NCBI GenBank assembly: GCA_017601395.1
Contig: JAFNIQ010000006.1
Span: forward strand, 1-52,711
Source of the DNA: Candidatus Brockarchaeota archaeon
Lineage (GTDB): Archaea > Thermoproteota > EX4484-205 > JAAOZP01
Reading direction: 5' to 3'
DNA: 52,711 bases
Shown here: positions 47,683 to 52,711 of the stretch, in pieces
Numbering within the stretch: position 1 is the first letter of the stretch
How the letters are laid out: each line of letters begins with the position of its first letter
The notes under the pieces: generated by a model
What the model saw: the letters and a program-made list of their open reading frames with translations, nothing else
Told to the model about the DNA's origin: nothing
The model's database searches: none
Program-made: the position numbers and the translations under genes

Positions 47683-48399
47683 TTACCCTGGGGTCGTGGC
47701 CTCCCTTAGCATTTTTAGGAGCATGCGGGCATTGTTTAACATATAGTGATTATTATTTAAAAAAATAAATATTCTCTTAGGCTTCGAAGCCAGCACTTTG
47801 AGGACAACCTCCTCCAGCTCCTCAACCGTGTAATTATGAGAATACCATGATGAACGGCCGTGCATCCTGAGATAGATTGTGCCCGTAGTGTTGAAGACAT
47901 GCCTAGGCAGGTCCGGCGAGTCCACTGAGACTATTGTGAGACCCCTGCTGCTGGCCCACTCCTCCCATTCCCCGCTGAACCACTTACTGTTCCTCCATTC
48001 CACCGCAGCCTTCTCTGCGACCCCGGTCTTGGCGAAAAACCTTTCAATGTTCCTGACGGTGTTTTGACTAGGCTCGACGAACGGAGGGAGTTGAAAAAGA
48101 TAGTAGTCCATGCTACCTTCCAACGGTTTGAAAAGGCTGGCGAACCTGTTGAAAACGCTAACCGCCTTGGAGCCCATACGGTAAACGTGAGTAACCATAC
48201 GGTTGACCTTCACCACCCATCTGAAGCCACGGGGGGTCTTCCTGGACCACGAGTAAACCTGGCTGCTAAACGGGAACCTGTAGAAGCTGGCGTTAAGCTC
48301 AACACTATTAAGGCCAGAGTTGTTAACATACCAGTCAAACCCATCAGGATTCCAGTCGTAGCTCCAACCTGAAGTACCTACGAAAATGTTTCTCCCCAA
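47683..48399 (-). CDS. DUF72 family protein
   Basis: A 238-residue TIM-barrel protein of the DUF72 family, whose biochemical function is unknown. The family opening is FVGTSGWSYDWNPDGFDWYV and the characteristic NSVELNASFYRFPFSSQV follows. Later elements are FRWVVKVNRMVTH, YLFQLPPFVEPSQ, AVEWRNSKWF, TIYLRMHGRSSWYSHNYTVE and FIFLNNNHYM. Members often sit near DNA repair or nucleotide genes. Here it is 15 bases after the NAD(P)HX repair gene in the same direction, so the two are probably co-transcribed. Confidence 0.92.
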   Translation of the reverse strand: MGRNIFVGTSGWSYDWNPDGFDWYVNNSGLNSVELNASFYRFPFSSQVYSWSRKTPRGFRWVVKVNRMVTHVYRMGSKAVSVFNRFASLFKPLEGSMDYYLFQLPPFVEPSQNTVRNIERFFAKTGVAEKAAVEWRNSKWFSGEWEEWASSRGLTIVSVDSPDLPRHVFNTTGTIYLRMHGRSSWYSHNYTVEELEEVVLKVLASKPKRIFIFLNNNHYMLNNARMLLKMLREATTPG

Positions 48400-48414
48400 C
48401 CCTCTTTCAGCAGC

Positions 48415-49956
48415 CTACTCCTCCTTGTCGAACATTTTCATCACACCCGGTATTTTCTCAACAAGGTCTGAGGCGGTTATGTGGAAGCCTTTTTCCTCAA
48501 CAGCCTTCAAGCCAGCCTCCCCATGAACATAGGCTGCTGCAGCAGCTGAGGTAAACCCGCTGTTACCCCAGGCTAGGAAGGTTGCGATGATGCCTGAAAG
48601 CACGTCCCCAGTGCCGCCGACCGCTAAACCGGGTGTAGCATGCTTGTTCACCTTAAGCCTTGAAGAGTCTGTGATAATTGTTTCAAAACCCTTCAGCAAG
48701 ATGGTGAACTCATATTTCCTGGAGAGTTCGATTAATGTTGGAAGATTTTCAAACCATTTTTCTTTAGTTTCCTTCCCGAATACGTATTTGAATTCTCCAT
48801 GATGCGGAGTTGCGATAGTTCCTTTAAGTAATTCCGGCGATGATTTAAGTGATTTGAAACCGTCTGCATCAACAACCGTGGGTAATGATTTACTCCTGGC
48901 TTCTTCAATTAGGTTCTTAACTGTTTCAATAGTCTCTCCGCGAATACCCAGGCCAGGACCTATTACTAGTGAATCCGCTTTCCTCATGATCTCTGAAAGC
49001 AGGGGCAACGCTTCGTTAGATAGATACTTGCCGGGAAGCTCGTATACAACAAGGTCTGGCGACATTGCTCTAATCGAGCCTGCTACTGATTCCGGTGCTG
49101 CCACTAGGGATAGGCCAGCTCCTACCCTGAGTGCTGATAATGCTGCTAAAGCTGGTGCGCCTGAGAACGTTTCACTACCTCCCACAACCAGAACGTAACC
49201 GTAGTCTCCCTTGTGCGAATGCTTTTTCCTACTCTTAATAACCCTCCTAACATCACCTGGACCAGTATATAGCTCAGCCTCGAGAGGAATGCCTATGTCA
49301 ACCGTTGCAATTTCGCCAGCATACTGACTTTTTTGCAAAAAGTCTTTAACCTTGTGGAAAGTAACCGTATAGGATGCTTTAACAATTAAGCTTTCCCTAA
49401 TGCTTTCGGAGCCAAGTCCAGTCGGAACGTCGACGGCAAAAACGATCCTATTGGAAGAATTCAGTTCTCTCACGATCGAGGCAAACGGTTCTTTTAAAAC
49501 TCCTCTAAAGCCCGTACCCAGCATGGAGTCGACTACATAGTCGCATACTTCAAGCAGCTTCTTGACAATCCCCGTTTCCGATGAGTCGCTGACTATAATC
49601 TTCTCCACATCATCCATGTGCGAGATAAGATTCCAATTAATCCTAGCCTCTATACTCCTAATGTCTTGTGGCCTACCTACGAGTACGACCGTAATGTGGG
49701 CACCCATGTTTCTAAGGTGCCTAGCCACCACGAAACCATCACCACCATTATTACCGGTACCGCATAGGATTAGGAATCTTTTTCCTTTAACATTCGTCTT
49801 CGAAGCTATGAATCTTGCTGTTGCAGAGCCAGCGTTCTCCATCATACATCCCCTGCTGAAACCCAGTGCTTCAGCATTCTCCTCGAGAATAGCCATATAG
49901 TCGCTCGTCACGACTCTGGGCAAGAGTTGCTTTACTGTCTCAAGCCAGTCCTCCAT
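48415..49956 (-). CDS. nnr: Bifunctional NAD(P)HX epimerase/dehydratase
   Basis: This enzyme repairs hydrated NADH and NADPH. The N-terminal epimerase domain (about residues 1-215) has GTGNNGGDGFVVARHL, DYVVDSMLGTGFRG and FAVDVPTGLGSE. The C-terminal ADP-dependent dehydratase domain has HKGDYGYVLVVGGSETFSGA, LVIGPGLGIRGET, TVVDADGFKSL, ATPHHGEFKY and VGGTGDVLSGIIATFLAWG. Its 513 residues equal the fused form found in many prokaryotes. It lies next to DUF72 and divergent from the Ogg2 gene. Confidence 0.96.
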   Translation of the reverse strand: MEDWLETVKQLLPRVVTSDYMAILEENAEALGFSRGCMMENAGSATARFIASKTNVKGKRFLILCGTGNNGGDGFVVARHLRNMGAHITVVLVGRPQDIRSIEARINWNLISHMDDVEKIIVSDSSETGIVKKLLEVCDYVVDSMLGTGFRGVLKEPFASIVRELNSSNRIVFAVDVPTGLGSESIRESLIVKASYTVTFHKVKDFLQKSQYAGEIATVDIGIPLEAELYTGPGDVRRVIKSRKKHSHKGDYGYVLVVGGSETFSGAPALAALSALRVGAGLSLVAAPESVAGSIRAMSPDLVVYELPGKYLSNEALPLLSEIMRKADSLVIGPGLGIRGETIETVKNLIEEARSKSLPTVVDADGFKSLKSSPELLKGTIATPHHGEFKYVFGKETKEKWFENLPTLIELSRKYEFTILLKGFETIITDSSRLKVNKHATPGLAVGGTGDVLSGIIATFLAWGNSGFTSAAAAAYVHGEAGLKAVEEKGFHITASDLVEKIPGVMKMFDKEE

Positions 49957-50016
49957 CTTAAAGTACTGTTTGAAGAAGCCTTATAAGAATATTCTACGGC
50001 AGGCTTAGCTGTAACA

Positions 50017-50652
50017 GTGAGGCGTACGAGGCTCCTTAAAGACCTAGGGAAGATCTTATCGGACGATAAGGTTAGGAGAACAGTTTTAAGAAGGCTTAGA
50101 CAATTCGAGGAGGCGAGAGCCAGCAGGAAGAGGGTTTTTAGCGAGCTCTGCTTCTGCATTCTAACAGCCAACTGTTCCGCGGAGGGAGGGCTTAGGGTTC
50201 AGGGGGAAATCGGGGAGGGCTTCTTGAAGCTTAGCAGAATCGAGCTGAGCAGGAGGCTCAAGAGCCTAGGTTACAGGTATCCCAATACTAGGGCGAAATA
50301 CATCGTTAAAGCTAGGAAACACTGCGAAGAAGTTTGGAGAATCGTTAACGAGGATGATGATCCTACAAGGGTGAGAAGATGGCTTGCGGACAACGTGCCC
50401 GGGATAGGATTTAAGGAGGCAAGCCACTTCTTGAGAAACATAGGCTTCAAGAACCTTGCCATAATAGACAAGCATGTTCTGAGGGTTCTCCACAAGTACG
50501 GCTACGTAAGAAGCATCCCCCAGACCCTTTCCAGAGCCAGATACCTAGAGATCGAGAAGATCCTTTCGAAAATAGCTGGTGAGCTAAAAATTTCGCTAGC
50601 GGAGCTCGACCTCTACCTTTGGTACATGGATACGGGGAGAATACTGAAATAA
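50017..50652 (+). CDS. ogg: N-glycosylase/DNA lyase, archaeal Ogg2 type
   Basis: A 211-residue enzyme that removes 8-oxoguanine and cleaves the abasic site. ELCFCILTANCSAEGG near residue 44 is typical of Ogg2. The helix-hairpin-helix is NVPGIGFKEASHFLRNIG with catalytic Lys133, and the catalytic Asp151 is in LAIIDKHVLRVLHKYG. The C-terminal LDLYLWYMDTGRILK matches the Ogg2 end. AGOG, the other archaeal type, has a different helix-hairpin-helix. Start is GTG, 60 bases from the divergent nnr gene. Confidence 0.93.
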   Translation: MRRTRLLKDLGKILSDDKVRRTVLRRLRQFEEARASRKRVFSELCFCILTANCSAEGGLRVQGEIGEGFLKLSRIELSRRLKSLGYRYPNTRAKYIVKARKHCEEVWRIVNEDDDPTRVRRWLADNVPGIGFKEASHFLRNIGFKNLAIIDKHVLRVLHKYGYVRSIPQTLSRARYLEIEKILSKIAGELKISLAELDLYLWYMDTGRILK

Positions 50653-50719
50653 AAACAGGACTATAATAATGTGATAAGCCGAAAACAGTGGGGGAAGGCT
50701 CACATGGTTACAGCGAAAG

Positions 50720-51952
50720 CTAAACGAGTTCAACAATGTACTCTCTGCCACGCTTGATTTTCCTGATCAGCCCTTTCCTCTGAAGCTCGTTTAAAACTAT
50801 CGAGGTCTTAGACTTTGAAAACTTAGCAGCATCCTTAATCTGGGACTGCGTCAGCCTCCCGCCAGCCTCCCTTAGAAGCTTCATCACGAGATCCTCGTCT
50901 GAAAGCGTCTGCATATCCGGAGGCTTCAGCCTCCCCCCGCGGGAACGGTGAAACAGTATTATTGCTAAAAGCACCACTGGCGGAACCAGCAAAGCCAGGA
51001 AAAACACCGGGGGTAGGCTCTCAGCCTGGGTCTCGCTCCCGCTCTCCTCGTAAACCGAGAGTTGGATGGGCTGCGGCTCCGGGCTGAACCTGTATGGCGA
51101 GTCGGAAGGCAGGCGCAGCGAAACCCTCCATTCCCCAGCAGTATTCATGCTAAAAACGTCCGAGAAAACCCCGTTTTCCCCGACAGTCACTTCCCTAACT
51201 GTTTCAGAGCCTTGGGGATTCAGATATATGATCCTGAGGGTGAGGCCGGGGGTCGGTGGGCTGATCCTGCCCTGAATGCTTAGCATAGAATCCTTCTTAA
51301 CCCTGCTGCTTTCCGGAGAGAATTCCTCAACCCTTATAGTTCTGCTTTGAAATATGAGTCTAGGCTCCCCGTCTGAGAAATCCAGCTTGCCCACCCATGC
51401 TACTCTTAAAACATCTTCGTTCGACGGCTTTGGGCTAGCAAGCTTAAGGAAATACTCTTGGTCCAGCTCAGAGTAGTCTATCTCAAGCCTTTCATCAGCA
51501 AAAAGGTAAAACCCTCCTTCAAACACGTCTCCAACCTCAATCCTGTCTGAAGTCTTAAGGCTGAAGTTAACCCATTTGAACCTGTACTGGATAACCCCCA
51601 GCCGCTTCAATATTCCCGTCACATCGATCTTGAGGCTGAAGTTCTCTGCAGCCATGGGTCTCCCGGTTAAGGATGCTGCTCTGCTAACGATGCTGCTTAT
51701 TGTTGATTCGAAGCCTGAGAGAAGAGTATTCCTATCAGCATTATCCTTGAAAAAAATGAAGCTGTCAAGATCCTCCTTGGAACTGAGTGCGGTCGAGAGT
51801 TCAACAACCCATGTGGCAGAAGAATCCTTGTGGAGAGTTATCCTGTAGGTTGTTTGAAACTCGAACTCACCCTCAACCAGTGGAACCAGTTCAAAAAAGC
51901 AGACTAGGATGAATGCCAGTAGCGCACCCGCAACGGCTTTTTTAAGCGTCAT
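50720..51952 (-). CDS. Exported sensor-like protein with C-terminal cytoplasmic winged helix
   Basis: About 410 residues. A signal peptide (KKAVAGALLAFILVCFFELV) leads into a beta-rich external region of some 300 residues, including an Ig-like part (LTLRIIYLNPQGSETVREVT). A transmembrane helix (VFFLALLVPPVVLLAIILF) follows, then a winged helix: SDEDLVMKLLREAGGRLTQS, KFSKSKTSIVLNELQRKGLI and KIKRGREYIVEL. The layout is a one-component membrane sensor that binds DNA from the membrane, as in archaeal proteins with DUF7343-like ends. I chose the ATG at 51952, about 30 bases after a TATA-like CTTTTATAC. Confidence 0.75.
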   Translation of the reverse strand: MTLKKAVAGALLAFILVCFFELVPLVEGEFEFQTTYRITLHKDSSATWVVELSTALSSKEDLDSFIFFKDNADRNTLLSGFESTISSIVSRAASLTGRPMAAENFSLKIDVTGILKRLGVIQYRFKWVNFSLKTSDRIEVGDVFEGGFYLFADERLEIDYSELDQEYFLKLASPKPSNEDVLRVAWVGKLDFSDGEPRLIFQSRTIRVEEFSPESSRVKKDSMLSIQGRISPPTPGLTLRIIYLNPQGSETVREVTVGENGVFSDVFSMNTAGEWRVSLRLPSDSPYRFSPEPQPIQLSVYEESGSETQAESLPPVFFLALLVPPVVLLAIILFHRSRGGRLKPPDMQTLSDEDLVMKLLREAGGRLTQSQIKDAAKFSKSKTSIVLNELQRKGLIRKIKRGREYIVELV

Positions 51953-52037
51953 ATTTGGAAAAATAGGCGTGAGAAGAAGTATAAAAGCTTGCAAACAGAC
52001 TACTTTTTACAAACAGATTTAAAATGCTGCTTTCCAA

Positions 52038-52670
52038 CTATTTATTCTTACCTTTTCCCTTAGCCTGCTTCTGCTCCTCGACCCTAGCCTTTATCTCAGC
52101 CTTCTTCTCCTCTTGAAGAGCCTTCATCTCATCCCTGAACCTATGATTGGCTTCCACGATCCTTCTAGCCAGCTCCTTATTGTTCTCAGGAATATCCTCC
52201 TGCAATGCTTTCAAAGCCTCTTTCTCAACCCCCTCCAGCTGTCTCAACCGGGTTCTAATCTCAAGCCTCAGTCTGTTCATCTCCATTATGAATTCTCCCT
52301 GAGTTATTTCCCCGTTCCTCAGCCTCTCCTCCAGCCTAGTCATCTCCTCCTCCATCAATCTTACAGTCTCCATTACTTGCTCCTGTTCACCATCCAGCTG
52401 GGAAAGCCGTTCCTCCCATGTTTGACACAGCATCATTTTCCTTTCGAGCCTGATTTCTAGAAGCTCCTCCTTATGCTGTTGAACAAGCTCCTGTATCTGT
52501 GCGGACAGGCTTTTACCCAAGTAGGGAGGTAGGGTTTCATTCTCACCAGTATCCTCGTCGCCAGCAACCCTTGAGACGAATAATGCTGAAACCGAGGTTA
52601 TGGCAAGCACTGCCAATGCTAATGCGAACATTATTCTCCAACGCTTCACCCGCATCTTGCTCCCGTTCAT
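52038..52670 (-). CDS. Exported coiled-coil protein
   Basis: About 210 residues: a signal peptide or anchor (WRIMFALALAVLAITSVSAL), a short linker, then a nearly continuous charged coiled coil (QELVQQHKEELLEIRLERKM, LMEEEMTRLEERLRNGEITQ, LRQLEGVEKEALKALQEDIP) and a Lys-rich end KQAKGKGKNK. No enzyme motif is present. It may be a secreted or membrane-bound structural protein. The frame stays open to a TTG at 52691. I prefer ATG 52670, since a TATA-like stretch (CGCTTAATA) sits at the window edge. It lies upstream of, and in the same direction as, the sensor-like gene. Confidence 0.6.
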   Translation of the reverse strand: MNGSKMRVKRWRIMFALALAVLAITSVSALFVSRVAGDEDTGENETLPPYLGKSLSAQIQELVQQHKEELLEIRLERKMMLCQTWEERLSQLDGEQEQVMETVRLMEEEMTRLEERLRNGEITQGEFIMEMNRLRLEIRTRLRQLEGVEKEALKALQEDIPENNKELARRIVEANHRFRDEMKALQEEKKAEIKARVEEQKQAKGKGKNK

Positions 52671-52711
52671 TTCCACCGGTATATCAGTCAATAGGGCCTC
52701 TATTAAGCGTT

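Overview
This window looks like a chromosomal segment of an anaerobic, probably thermophilic archaeon of the TACK/Thermoproteota group. Supporting signs are a crenarchaeal-type protein lysine methyltransferase (aKMT family), an archaeal Lhr helicase, HerA, a presenilin-type protease, an archaeal Ogg2-type glycosylase and an oxygen-independent ribonucleotide reductase. Many genes also start without a leader, about 25-30 bases after a TATA-like box. F420 genes argue for a lineage such as Thermofilales, Bathyarchaeia or Korarchaeia rather than a typical Desulfurococcales member. I cannot fix the taxon from this sequence alone.

Layout. 1-4.4 kb: pyrimidine operon pyrE(partial)-pyrB-pyrK-pyrC, then pyrD with its own promoter; no pyrI is seen. 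4.4-8 kb: ilvE, a PQQ-type beta-propeller protein and a decayed secreted-protein gene. 8-13.3 kb: a short SMC protein with a Smc5/6-like head, a V4R protein, and a kleisin-like/KITE-like pair. 13.3-22 kb: Lhr helicase, LysE-type exporter, nadE, a broken Nudix gene, SpoIIM-like and HAD genes, a Lys/Ala/Pro-rich basic peptide, a kinase-like gene and a PD-(D/E)XK nuclease-like gene. 22-26.5 kb: a TnpB relic touching cofE, an F420-type gene cluster, then a DUF4430 gene and an ECF S component that share a palindromic operator. 26.6-34 kb: a multiply disabled membrane-protein gene, a RecA/KaiC-like ATPase with two HerA-like proteins lacking the usual catalytic motifs, a divergent membrane-tethered ArsR-like regulator behind a rich operator region, and an intact HerA. 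34-39 kb: nrdD carrying two inteins. 39-46.5 kb: presenilin-type protease, aldo/keto reductase, dead trpG-trpD, ferredoxin, SurE, CinA-like protein, a second TnpB relic, endonuclease III and aKMT. 46.6-52.7 kb: unknown genes, DUF72, NAD(P)HX repair enzyme, Ogg2, and two secreted or membrane proteins, one with a cytoplasmic winged helix.

Themes. Housekeeping operons (pyrimidine, F420, NAD, DNA repair) are intact and tightly packed. Between them lie many gene remains: trpG/trpD, Nudix, two TnpB 3' ends and two long secreted or membrane pseudogenes. This suggests ongoing gene loss, perhaps including loss of tryptophan synthesis.

Most interesting items: (1) the operon at 28.1-31.6 kb pairing one intact RecA-like ATPase with two degenerate HerA-fold proteins; (2) the Smc5/6-like head protein near a kleisin and a tandem winged-helix protein; (3) two TnpB relics that have lost their reading frames but keep the omega-RNA-like hairpin and a 7-bp pseudoknot, one of which supplies the stop codon of cofE; (4) two inteins in nrdD; (5) shared operators before the ECF S component and DUF4430 genes. 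No tRNA, rRNA or CRISPR array was found.
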